From positions 1,054,001 to 1,118,000 of the forward strand of contig NZ_JAHEPS010000001.1 of assembly GCF_018596335.1 (NCBI RefSeq): 64,000 nucleotides of DNA, given 5' to 3'. Numbering within the stretch: position 1 is the stretch's first letter; every line of letters begins with the position of its first letter. Positions 1 to 10,829 of this stretch are shown one piece after another. The translations under genes and the position numbers were made by a program. Below the pieces are notes generated by a model. It was not told where the DNA came from and searched no databases. It saw only the letters and a list, made by a program, of their open reading frames with translations. The DNA is from Shewanella jiangmenensis (GTDB lineage Bacteria; Pseudomonadota; Gammaproteobacteria; Enterobacterales; Shewanellaceae).

Positions 1-753
1 GCGGTAGGGTTTCCCCTGCTGATAGCGCTTGAGGCGCTGATAAAACTCATCGGCCTTGATGTCGGCCTGTTTGCTGTTTTCCAGCGCGGCAATGGCCCGC
101 TCCTGTGAATCCACCGCTTTACTGAAATCACCAAGCTCAGCGTAGGCCGCCGCCAGGTTATCCAGATTGGTCGGGTCGTTGGCATTGCTTTCAAGCAGCT
201 TAAGGGCGATACCGAGCGCCTTGTTGCCGTTACGATACCTGGCTTCCGGGCAGGTCGCTAAAATCCAGGCCGCATTGCCCATGGCCACATCGTCGCCGGC
301 AAGCTGAAACTGCTCCACCGCCCGGCCACAGTTACGCTCAATACCATCGCCACCGGCGGCATAAATAAACCCGAGGCGGAAATTGGCCCAGCGCTCACCG
401 CGAAGACTCATCTGCAGATACCAGCGCTCTGCTTCGGCAAGATTTCGGCTCACCAGCTGGCCTTCAAAACGCAGGTCCGCCAGGGTTTGCTGCGCCTTTG
501 GGTGGCCCTGCTCAGCGGCTCTGTCTATCCATTTGAGCCCAAGCTCGGCATCCTGCTCAACATAGCGGCCGGAGACATGCATCAGCCCAAGCAGAAACTG
601 GGCGTCGGCGTCGTCCTGTGCGGCACGCATCTCGATGTGCAGCAATTTGCCCGCCGCCTGATCGCTGGCAGGCTTTGGCAGCGAAAACGCCTGCGCAGCA
701 CCCACATTTATCAGCAACACCAAGGCCGCCGTTACCCCTTGCCAGTACCTCAC
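1..753 (-). CDS. Sel1-like/TPR repeat exported protein (3' part outside window)
   Basis: The frame is open from a GTG at 753 to the left edge (251 codons seen), so the C-terminus is missing. GTG is chosen because a GGGAG-type ribosome site lies about 8 bases upstream and the first 22 residues form a signal peptide ending near AQA. The mature part has Sel1-type helical repeats (motifs such as A-Q-F-L-L-G-L-M and a W-x-x-x-A-A-E-Q-G-H-P-x-A block near residues 75-90), then a tetratricopeptide-like stretch (residues about 190-235). Such repeats mediate protein-protein contacts in the periplasm; no catalytic motif is visible. It is transcribed divergently from crp across a 391-base gap. Function unknown. 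Confidence 0.75.
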   Translation of the reverse strand, partial: MRYWQGVTAALVLLINVGAAQAFSLPKPASDQAAGKLLHIEMRAAQDDADAQFLLGLMHVSGRYVEQDAELGLKWIDRAAEQGHPKAQQTLADLRFEGQLVSRNLAEAERWYLQMSLRGERWANFRLGFIYAAGGDGIERNCGRAVEQFQLAGDDVAMGNAAWILATCPEARYRNGNKALGIALKLLESNANDPTNLDNLAAAYAELGDFSKAVDSQERAIAALENSKQADIKADEFYQRLKRYQQGKPYR

Positions 754-923
754 ACTCAGGCTCCCTCTTACACAATTCCCCTGAGTTAGCCAGAAAATGC
801 CGCCGGTGTCGAGTATCAAAAGGTACCAAAGCGCCCGCTCGCGCATGGCTGCATAATTGGCAGGCACAAAGCGCGCTGGCGCGGTGAAAACTTGCGCTGC
901 TCGGGATGGCGCAATCTCGCCTG

Positions 924-939
924 TGTGATGCAGCTTACA
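924..939. promoter_or_regulatory. Candidate CRP operator upstream of crp
   Basis: TGTGA-6-TTACA matches the CRP consensus TGTGA-6-TCACA with one mismatch. It lies 206 bases before the crp ATG and 171 bases before the divergent gene's GTG. Enteric crp genes are autoregulated by CRP at an upstream site, so autoregulation or control of the divergent gene is plausible; this is inferred from the match alone. Confidence 0.45.
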
Positions 940-1059
940 GACTTGCGCTTTAACAATCGCGCCCACACGGTATTGATTGACATACATCCGCAAAACACCA
1001 AAATAAATCCTTAATTTTGATGCTTAATTGCGTACATTCGGTTGTTCTGAATTTCGATC

Positions 1060-1083
1060 TGTATCATGGTTTGACCAGATACA
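1060..1083 (+). promoter_or_regulatory. Bulged hairpin in the crp leader or promoter
   Basis: TGTATC and TGGT, separated by one bulged A, pair with ACCA and GATACA around a TTG loop, giving a 10-bp stem 61 bases before the crp start. No T-run follows, so it is not a terminator. It could be an operator palindrome or a 5' untranslated structure. Confidence 0.4.
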
Positions 1084-1144
1084 TTGACGTAGAATGCTTA
1101 ATTAGAACGACCTTACTTAGATTTTTCATGCGAGGAACACGGGC

Positions 1145-1780
1145 ATGGCACTGATTGGCAAACCTAAACCTGATCCGACTCTGGAATGGTTTTTATCACA
1201 CTGTCACATTCACAAGTATCCGGCCAAGAGCACCTTGATCCACGCCGGTGAAGATTCAGACACCCTGTACTACATAGTCAAAGGCTCAGTAGCCGTGCTG
1301 ATTAAAGATGAAGAAGGCAAGGAAATGATCCTGTCTTATCTTAATCAGGGCGACTTTATCGGTGAGCTTGGTCTATTTGAAGAGCAAGCCGAGCGTACCG
1401 CCTGGGTTCGCGCCAAGCAGGCCTGTGAAATCGCTGAAATTTCCTACAAGAAATTCAAGCAGCTCATTCAGGTAAACCCCGAGATCCTGATGAAGCTTGC
1501 AGCACAGATGTCGGTGCGTCTGCAAAGCACCAGCCAGAAGGTGGGCGACCTTGCCTTCCTCGACGTGGCTGGTCGCATCGCGCAAACCCTGCTGCACCTG
1601 GCACGCCAGCCAGACGCCATGACCCACCCCGACGGCATGCAAATCAAAATAACCCGTCAGGAAATCGGCCAGATCGTTGGCTGCTCGCGGGAAACTGTGG
1701 GCCGCATCCTGAAGATGCTCGAAGAGCAAAACCTCATTCAGGCACACGGCAAAACCATAGTGGTGTACGGCACCCGTTAA
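1145..1780 (+). CDS. crp: cAMP receptor protein (catabolite activator)
   Basis: A 211-residue global regulator nearly identical to E. coli CRP (210 residues). The N-terminal cyclic-nucleotide barrel carries the phosphate-binding cassette G-E-L-G-L-F followed by E-R-T-A-W (around residues 72-86), and the C-terminal helix-turn-helix reads [18 protein letters not shown] (around 169-186), retaining the R-E-T-V-G-R DNA-contact residues. In Shewanella CRP also governs anaerobic respiration, which is family knowledge. The gene is monocistronic: a hairpin with T-run follows at 1822-1854. The cAMP phosphodiesterase gene cpdA is in the same window at 49638-50477. Confidence 0.98.
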   Translation: MALIGKPKPDPTLEWFLSHCHIHKYPAKSTLIHAGEDSDTLYYIVKGSVAVLIKDEEGKEMILSYLNQGDFIGELGLFEEQAERTAWVRAKQACEIAEISYKKFKQLIQVNPEILMKLAAQMSVRLQSTSQKVGDLAFLDVAGRIAQTLLHLARQPDAMTHPDGMQIKITRQEIGQIVGCSRETVGRILKMLEEQNLIQAHGKTIVVYGTR

Positions 1781-1821
1781 TTGTGCAGTTAACATTCAGC
1801 TTGTGTTAAGTCTGCTAAAGT

Positions 1822-1854
1822 AAAGTGGCTCGCGATCTATCCGAGCCACTTTTT
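1822..1854 (+). terminator. crp rho-independent terminator
   Basis: A 9-bp stem AGTGGCTCG / CGAGCCACT (1824-1832 with 1842-1850) with a 9-base loop is followed by TTTT. It ends only about 15 bases before the next start codon, so that gene needs its own promoter or readthrough. Confidence 0.85.
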
Positions 1855-1869
1855 CTTTAAGGAGCATGT

Positions 1870-2214
1870 ATGTCGCGTCGACTGCCGTTTGGCATCTTCA
1901 TTACATCCCTGCTTCTTCAGGCTGAAGTGGCTGCTTCCCCCATCGAGCTTGAACATTACGAAGCCAAACGATTGGTCAGCACCGGGCAGATCCTGTCCCT
2001 CGATGCCACCCTTGAACGGGTCGCTGCGTTTTGCCAGGGAAAACTGCTTGATGCTCATCTGTATCAGGAGGGAGACAAATGGCGTTACGATTTGCAGTTT
2101 GGCTTCCAACGTGGTCAGATAATCAATCTGAGTGTTGATGCCACAAGCGGTCGGCTCAATCCCGATTCAGTTCTGCCGGACGAATGCAAACCCCATGAAA
2201 CTGCTACTCGTTGA
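1870..2214 (+). CDS. Small exported PepSY-like protein upstream of a two-component system
   Basis: 114 residues with an N-terminal signal peptide (residues 1-22, cut near AAS) and one PepSY-like domain: helix with L-x-x-V-A-A-F-C near 48-55, strand W-R-Y-D-L-Q-F (residues 71-77), then a D-A-T-S-G-R-L turn (residues 90-96), the usual PepSY ending. An AAGGAG ribosome site sits 5 bases before the ATG. PepSY domains are thought to inhibit peptidases or sense the periplasm. The gene overlaps the response regulator by 20 bases, implying translational coupling, so a role as accessory sensor to the adjacent kinase is a reasonable inference. Two Cys residues (55 and 107) are present. Confidence 0.75.
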   Translation: MSRRLPFGIFITSLLLQAEVAASPIELEHYEAKRLVSTGQILSLDATLERVAAFCQGKLLDAHLYQEGDKWRYDLQFGFQRGQIINLSVDATSGRLNPDSVLPDECKPHETATR

Positions 2215-2869
2215 AGACAATGCCATGCTGGTCAAAGAGCTGCAAAAACAGCTCAAACAGGCCGGCTTTGTAACCGATGTCACCGATAAGGCCGTCGATG
2301 CCGATTACCTTATCAATGAAACCCAATACGACTGCGTCATTCTCGACATCGGCCTGCCCGATGGCAATGGCCTGAGCCTGCTGGAAAAGTGGCGCACCGA
2401 AGGCATCACCACCCCGGTGATCATGCTGACCGCCCGCAGCCAGTGGCACGAAAAAGTCGAAGGCTTCAATGCCGGTGCCGATGACTACCTTGGCAAGCCA
2501 TTCCATGCACAGGAGTTGCTGGCGCGCATTCAGGCGCTGATTAACCGCGCCCATGGCCGTCCGGCAAGCCCGGGTAAGCAGCTGTCCTACGGCGGCGTGA
2601 CGTTGGATGAATCCCAGCAAACCGTGCAGGTGGGGGATGCGTCCCACGAACTCACCGCCATGGAATTCCGCCTGCTGAAGATTTTCCTGCTGTCACCCAA
2701 AAAACTGCTGTCCAAGGCGCAGCTCACCGACAAGCTGTATCAGTTTGACGATGAGAAAGAGAGCAACGTGGTGGAAGTGTACGTGACACACCTGCGTAAA
2801 AAGCTCGGTAAAACCGCCATCGAAACCCGCCGCGGCCAGGGATATATCTTCCACGGCCTGGACGCATGA
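2195..2869 (+). CDS. OmpR/PhoP-family response regulator
   Basis: 224 residues. The receiver domain has acidic residues V-E-D (6-8), phosphoacceptor Asp51 in V-I-L-D-I-G-L-P-D-G, a T-A-R switch and L-G-K-P-F with the conserved Lys. The C-terminal winged-helix domain shows L-T-A-M-E-F-R-L-L and the V-E-V-Y-V-T-H-L-R-K-K-L recognition helix. The ATG at 2195 is preferred over an upstream in-frame ATG (2132) because the fold begins at M-K-L-L-L-V-E-D. It overlaps both neighbours (20 bases upstream, 4 bases downstream), so the three genes form one operon. It resembles PhoP/QseB-type regulators; the stimulus is not evident. Confidence 0.93.
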   Translation: MKLLLVEDNAMLVKELQKQLKQAGFVTDVTDKAVDADYLINETQYDCVILDIGLPDGNGLSLLEKWRTEGITTPVIMLTARSQWHEKVEGFNAGADDYLGKPFHAQELLARIQALINRAHGRPASPGKQLSYGGVTLDESQQTVQVGDASHELTAMEFRLLKIFLLSPKKLLSKAQLTDKLYQFDDEKESNVVEVYVTHLRKKLGKTAIETRRGQGYIFHGLDA

Positions 2870-4200
2870 TATCGATTCGCGCCAAGCTCAGTCTTTGGCT
2901 GACCGGGCTTGTGGTTGTGGGCACCATAGTAGGCCTGTTCCTGTTCGAGTCCATGCTCAGGCAGGCCTTCCACGACTCCATCATCAACCGGCTTGAGGAA
3001 GATCTCGAGCACATCATCATCGCCACCCACATTCAGGATGGCGATATCAGTATCGATCCCTCCAAGCTGTCTGGCTTTTACAAACCGGCCTACTCCGGGC
3101 GTTATTACCAGCTGAACCTGCCGGATGACGTTATCCGCTCGCGATCGCTTTGGGATCAACAGCTTGAGATTATTGCCCTCGCCCCCGGCGACACCCGGGT
3201 ATGGCAGGCCAAGGGCCCGAAAAACCACGATATGCAGCTACTCAGCGTCGGGCTTAAATCCCAGAATGGCGAAGTGCAGGCAACCCTGACCGTGGCCCAG
3301 GATTTAAGTATCGGCCGGCGGGTATTCAGCGAAATCTACGGCACCAAGCTGCTGGTTAACCTCGCCATGTTGCTGGCGATGATCACAGGTATTTTTCTGG
3401 TGCTGCGCCAGTCGTTCAAGCCGCTGCGCAAAATCAAAGAAGCCCTGTCGCGCCTCAGGGACGGCGAAACCGACCGGCTGGCACTTGATACCATTCCCGC
3501 CGAGCTGCATCCGCTGGCATCCACCTACAATGAGCTGTTGGAGTACACCAGCAAACAGATTGCCCGCAGCCGCAACAACCTTGGCAACTTAAGCCACGGC
3601 CTTAAAACGCCGCTGGCGGTGATGCAGCAGCAGGTTGAAACCCTTGGCCTGAGCGATCCGGAAATGGCCGAGGCGATGCAGCAGCAGCTGGATATGATCC
3701 GTAAAATGATAGAGCGCAAGCTTGCCGCCGCGCGTATCACAGGCGACATGCTGCCCGCAGCGCAAATGCAAATTCCGCGTGATATCGACAGCCTCACCGG
3801 CACCCTGCAAAAGGTGCATCGCAGCAAAGACATTCACTTCAGTGTTGATATCGCCCGTGGCATACACAGGCTGCCTATCCACCGCGAAGATGGCATGGAG
3901 CTTTTGGGTAACCTGCTCGATAACGCCTGCAAATGGGCGCAGCAAACTGTGTCGCTGCGGCTTTATCCACTCGATGACAAACTCTGGCTTGAAATTGAAG
4001 ACGATGGCCCCGGCGTGGCGCCGGACGCGCTGTCGCAGCTCACTGAGCGCGGCACCCGCCTCGATGAGGCCGTGATGGGCCACGGGCTTGGGCTGTCGAT
4101 TGTTAAAGAAATTTGCGAGCAGTACGAGCTTGCGCTGAATTTCAGCCACGGCAGCCGGTTAAGCGGCCTTAAGGTCAGCATAGGCTTTCGCTTAAACTGA
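2866..4200 (+). CDS. PhoQ/QseC-like sensor histidine kinase
   Basis: 444 residues with two membrane segments (about 8-28 and 162-180) bounding a periplasmic sensor of about 130 residues. A HAMP-like linker follows, then an H-box N-L-S-H-G-L-K-T-P-L with His244, an N-box L-L-D-N-A-C-K-W-A, G1 E-D-D-G-P-G-V, and G2 G-H-G-L-G-L-S-I-V-K-E. The start overlaps the regulator's stop (ATGA). It phosphorylates the adjacent regulator by family logic. N-L-S-H-x-L-K-T-P-L is typical of PhoQ-type kinases, but the sensor domain is not recognisable as the PhoQ acidic-patch sensor, so I do not assign the PhoQ name. Confidence 0.92.
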   Translation: MISIRAKLSLWLTGLVVVGTIVGLFLFESMLRQAFHDSIINRLEEDLEHIIIATHIQDGDISIDPSKLSGFYKPAYSGRYYQLNLPDDVIRSRSLWDQQLEIIALAPGDTRVWQAKGPKNHDMQLLSVGLKSQNGEVQATLTVAQDLSIGRRVFSEIYGTKLLVNLAMLLAMITGIFLVLRQSFKPLRKIKEALSRLRDGETDRLALDTIPAELHPLASTYNELLEYTSKQIARSRNNLGNLSHGLKTPLAVMQQQVETLGLSDPEMAEAMQQQLDMIRKMIERKLAAARITGDMLPAAQMQIPRDIDSLTGTLQKVHRSKDIHFSVDIARGIHRLPIHREDGMELLGNLLDNACKWAQQTVSLRLYPLDDKLWLEIEDDGPGVAPDALSQLTERGTRLDEAVMGHGLGLSIVKEICEQYELALNFSHGSRLSGLKVSIGFRLN

Positions 4201-4203
4201 GGC

Positions 4204-4239
4204 TAAGCTGTGATTTAAGCTGTGATTTAAGCTGTGATT
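4204..4239. repeat. Tandem repeat, 12 bp x 3
   Basis: Three perfect copies of TAAGCTGTGATT lie directly after the kinase stop codon and just before the bidirectional terminator. Each copy begins with TAA. Confidence 0.9.
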
Positions 4240-4247
4240 TACGCAAT

Positions 4248-4274
4248 AAAAAAACCGGCAACACCGGTTTTTTT
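4248..4274. terminator. Bidirectional terminator between kinase and astD
   Basis: AAAACCGG / CCGGTTTT arms around CAACA give a symmetrical hairpin with A-run and T-run on the two sides, so it can end both the kinase operon (+) and the ast operon (-). Confidence 0.88.
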
Positions 4275-4288
4275 GTTGGTCGGTGCAG

Positions 4289-4345
4289 CGTTACCTGCAC
4301 CGCGAAACGTTACCTGCACTGCGAAACGTTAGCTGCACCGCGAAG
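4289..4345. repeat. Tandem repeat, 19 bp x 3
   Basis: Three copies of CGTTACCTGCACCGCGAAA (4289-4307, 4308-4326, 4327-4345), with one to two substitutions in copies two and three. They occupy the space between the terminator and the astD stop codon. Confidence 0.88.
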
Positions 4346-4357
4346 CGTTGACATCCG

Positions 4358-6848
<2,491 letters not shown>

Positions 6849-6984
6849 CGTTGTATCTCCTCTCTGTCCCGACTGTTGCTTTTTTATGCATTTTAAGACG
6901 TCGGGCGCGCAAAAATCCCCACCGCACAGATGCAGCGATGCTTTGCCTGCCCTGGGCAACAGTCGGTATTTAGCTTTTTGTCAG

Positions 6985-7003
6985 GGGGCGGCAGCGCCGC
7001 CCC
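6985..7003. other. GC-rich hairpin between astC/argD and astA
   Basis: A perfect 8-bp stem GGGGCGGC / GCCGCCCC with loop AGC lies 7 bases past the astC/argD stop codon. No T-run follows on either strand. It could be an mRNA-stabilising or attenuating structure that lowers astAD expression relative to astC. Confidence 0.7.
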
Positions 7004-7010
7004 TCAGGGA

Positions 7011-8534
<1,524 letters not shown>

Positions 8535-9512
8535 TCAGAGGCTGTAACGGCGAATAAAGTTGACGATAAGCGCTTTGGCGAGCGCCGCTTCGGGCAGGAG
8601 TTCAAACAAGGGAAACACGTGGGGCATATTGGCAATAAAGCGGCTCTCGACCGTGACGCCGGCGCCGGCAAGGCGCTGCGCCATCCGCCTGGCATCATCA
8701 AGGAGCAACTCGCGGGTGCCGGCAAGCAGCAGCACAGGCGGCAAACCATCAAGCTTGCCATGGAGCGGGCTCACTCTGGGATCCATGGGATTGGCGCCCC
8801 GTAAATAAGCGCCGCGAAGCCGCAGCAGCGACTCTACGGTGAAGAAGGGATCGTCGGCCTCAAGCAGTTGCTCGCTGTCACCTGTGATGGCCAAATCCAG
8901 CGCGGGGCTTAGCAGCACTGCCGCTTGCCCTGTGTTAAGCCCACGTTTTTTGGCTTCAAGCAGCAGCGCCATGGCAAGATTACCGCCGGCGCTGTCGCCC
9001 ATCACCACAAAAGGCCCCTGCCAGCGCGCGAGAAACTGCCCGAACGCTTCGAGCACATCCTCAAAGGGCGCCGGGAACGGATGCTCAGGGGCGAGGCGAT
9101 AATCGGGCACAAAGGCTTCAGCATCAAGCTCGCGGCACAAGGCGGCAATAAAGCGGGCATGGGCGTGGGGCGTTTTAAAGCAAAAACCGCCGCCGCGCAC
9201 GTAAAACAGCGCCAGTGGCGCGCGCCTTTTTGCCTCAGGCGCTGACGCTTGCTCAGCTTCAGGAATTAGAGCGGGCGCTTCTGCCTGTGATAGCGAATTT
9301 TCATCGTTTAAGCGATAGTGCAGCAGCTTGCTGTGGGTCAGCGGAATTTCATCAACGGCCAGCGCTTTTGGCCAGGCAAGATAGCGGCAATCCAGGGCAA
9401 GCAGGCGCAGGCGAATGTCGGCAAGCGATAACCTCACTCCCTGGGCATTAATGCTGGGTCTGGCAACCAGCGACAGTATGCTGTTCAACACCTTTGCCTG
9501 CCAGCTTGCCAT
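8535..9512 (-). CDS. Alpha/beta hydrolase, hormone-sensitive-lipase family
   Basis: 325 residues, cytoplasmic (no signal peptide). The HSL fold is shown by G-G-G-F (107-110), D-Y-R-L-A-P-E-H-P-F-P-A (137-148), nucleophile Ser174 in G-D-S-A-G-G, and the histidine in N-M-P-H-V-F. The family's oxyanion motif H-G-G-G is R-G-G-G here (V-R-G-G-G-F), an unusual change. Residues 72-98 are an Ala/Glu-rich insertion of low complexity. Likely an esterase; substrate unknown. It starts 8 bases after the HDOD gene stop, so the two are co-transcribed. Confidence 0.85.
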   Translation of the reverse strand: MASWQAKVLNSILSLVARPSINAQGVRLSLADIRLRLLALDCRYLAWPKALAVDEIPLTHSKLLHYRLNDENSLSQAEAPALIPEAEQASAPEAKRRAPLALFYVRGGGFCFKTPHAHARFIAALCRELDAEAFVPDYRLAPEHPFPAPFEDVLEAFGQFLARWQGPFVVMGDSAGGNLAMALLLEAKKRGLNTGQAAVLLSPALDLAITGDSEQLLEADDPFFTVESLLRLRGAYLRGANPMDPRVSPLHGKLDGLPPVLLLAGTRELLLDDARRMAQRLAGAGVTVESRFIANMPHVFPLFELLPEAALAKALIVNFIRRYSL

Positions 9513-9520
9513 TTTGCCCC

Positions 9521-10663
9521 CTAGAACAAATCGATTTTGCGGTAATTCTGCGCCTTGAGCCGCAGCATCTCCTGCTCGTTCAGGCCGTAATAACGAAACA
9601 GCAGCCGCGCCTCCTGGGGCTCAAGCAGCTTGGACTCATCGAGCGTCATGGCGGTGGCAAAGCCGCTGGCCTTGGCCTGAATTTGCACATCCAGCGGCAA
9701 ATCGGCCACCGTCAGCGACTGCTCCAGGGTTTTGATCACTGTGACCATGTCATGGTTTTCAAAGTCGAGCCGGGCGGGAATCTCCCACGCCAGATGGCCG
9801 CCGTGGCGCACCACTTCATCCAGCACCTTCTCGGCCGGAAACTCAGTCGCCATCACCGCATCGTACAGCTCTTTGTCACGGCTGGCACTCGCTTCCCTGA
9901 GCCAGTTACCCCAGTTTTTTTCGTAAGCCGCGGCGGCGGTACCAAGCACCATGGTGACCCCGAATTGCTGCAGCAGCGCACAGATAAATGCCAGAGTTTC
10001 GTTGCGGCCGTGCAATTTTGCCAGCGCCTTGGCGGCGGTGGCGCAGGTCAGGGCATATTGCCACAGCTTGCGGTTGATCCACAGCAAGCAGGAATGACCG
10101 GAGGGCAGCCAGTTGCGCATGCTGTAGTAAGGGATAAGCTGGCGCAGGTTTTCAACGCCGATAAAATTCAGCACCAGCTTGATGTCGGTCACCTGCACAT
10201 CGGCGCGCTGTGGATGGCGCTGACGAAAGGCGGTACTGTTGACCACATTGGTCAGATCCCGCGACAGCCAGCCAACGCCGGTCATCAGCAGCCTGAGGCG
10301 CGCCATGTCGGGGCTTTCGCGGCACAGCTGCTCAAACAGGGCAAGCTGAGTGGCAGTGAGGCTGGAGCGCTGCACCAGGCGGTCAAAGTCCGCCAGGGTT
10401 TGCTGGATTTCAGCGACTATGGTGCTGGTCAGCTGCGCCGATACCGCCAGATAGACATCGCGCGCCTTTTGCTGCTTTTCTATCCGTTCGAACACGGCCG
10501 CCCGCTCTATGTCCAGTTTAAAGGCCACAGATTCGAGATCCTGATCCAGCTCGTCCTGAACCCGGGACGCTTTTTGTTTACCGACAATCAGTTGCCGGTA
10601 CAAACGCCGCTCAAGCTCAAGCACACTGCCGGGCTTTACGCCACCCGAAGCACCCGTTACCAC
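9521..10663 (-). CDS. HDOD-domain signalling protein
   Basis: 380 residues without signal peptide. Residues about 10-70 are charged and helical; from about 95 the protein has the helical layout of HDOD domains (L-L-M-T-G-V-G-W-L-S-R-D-L, then I-G-V-E-N-L-R-Q-L, then A-F-I-C-A-L-L-Q-Q-F-G), which resemble HD phosphohydrolases lacking the metal residues. HDOD proteins are non-catalytic regulators found with c-di-GMP, chemotaxis and stress systems. The family call is by pattern; partner unknown. Co-directional with the downstream hydrolase and separated from the S9 peptidase by a terminator. Confidence 0.7.
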   Translation of the reverse strand: MVTGASGGVKPGSVLELERRLYRQLIVGKQKASRVQDELDQDLESVAFKLDIERAAVFERIEKQQKARDVYLAVSAQLTSTIVAEIQQTLADFDRLVQRSSLTATQLALFEQLCRESPDMARLRLLMTGVGWLSRDLTNVVNSTAFRQRHPQRADVQVTDIKLVLNFIGVENLRQLIPYYSMRNWLPSGHSCLLWINRKLWQYALTCATAAKALAKLHGRNETLAFICALLQQFGVTMVLGTAAAAYEKNWGNWLREASASRDKELYDAVMATEFPAEKVLDEVVRHGGHLAWEIPARLDFENHDMVTVIKTLEQSLTVADLPLDVQIQAKASGFATAMTLDESKLLEPQEARLLFRYYGLNEQEMLRLKAQNYRKIDLF

Positions 10664-10784
10664 CCGCTGTTCTCTCCAAAGCCGTTATTGCACACGTCCA
10701 TTATCTCTTTATTTAGCACAAATGACTCCCTTGCCCAGACTGAATTTTTGCCAACAGACTGACAAATCGCCAAAATTTACAAAA

Positions 10785-10812
10785 AAATACAGGGCCGGAT
10801 GGCCCTGTATTT
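10785..10812 (-). terminator. Terminator of the S9 peptidase gene
   Basis: A perfect 12-bp stem AAATACAGGGCC / GGCCCTGTATTT with a 4-base loop; on the minus strand it is followed by TTTT. It stands 17 bases past the peptidase stop. Confidence 0.92.
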
Positions 10813-10829
10813 AACGGCTTGATTTAAGG

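Larger units (their letters stand above)
754..1144. other. Divergent intergenic region upstream of crp
   Basis: A 391-base gap between the Sel1-type gene and crp. It holds a CRP-like half-conserved palindrome (924-939) and a bulged hairpin (1060-1083), both listed separately. Short open frames inside it have no convincing ribosome site. The last bases before crp contain a GAGGAA ribosome site about 9 bases from the ATG. Confidence 0.6.

Noticed and set aside
816..1001. 61-residue minus-strand frame upstream of crp
   Set aside because: No ribosome site and overlaps the likely regulatory region; product has no features.
9494..10762. 422-residue open frame on the plus strand
   Set aside because: It is antisense to the HDOD gene, which has the family motifs and operon context; the long frame is a by-product of GC-rich codons.
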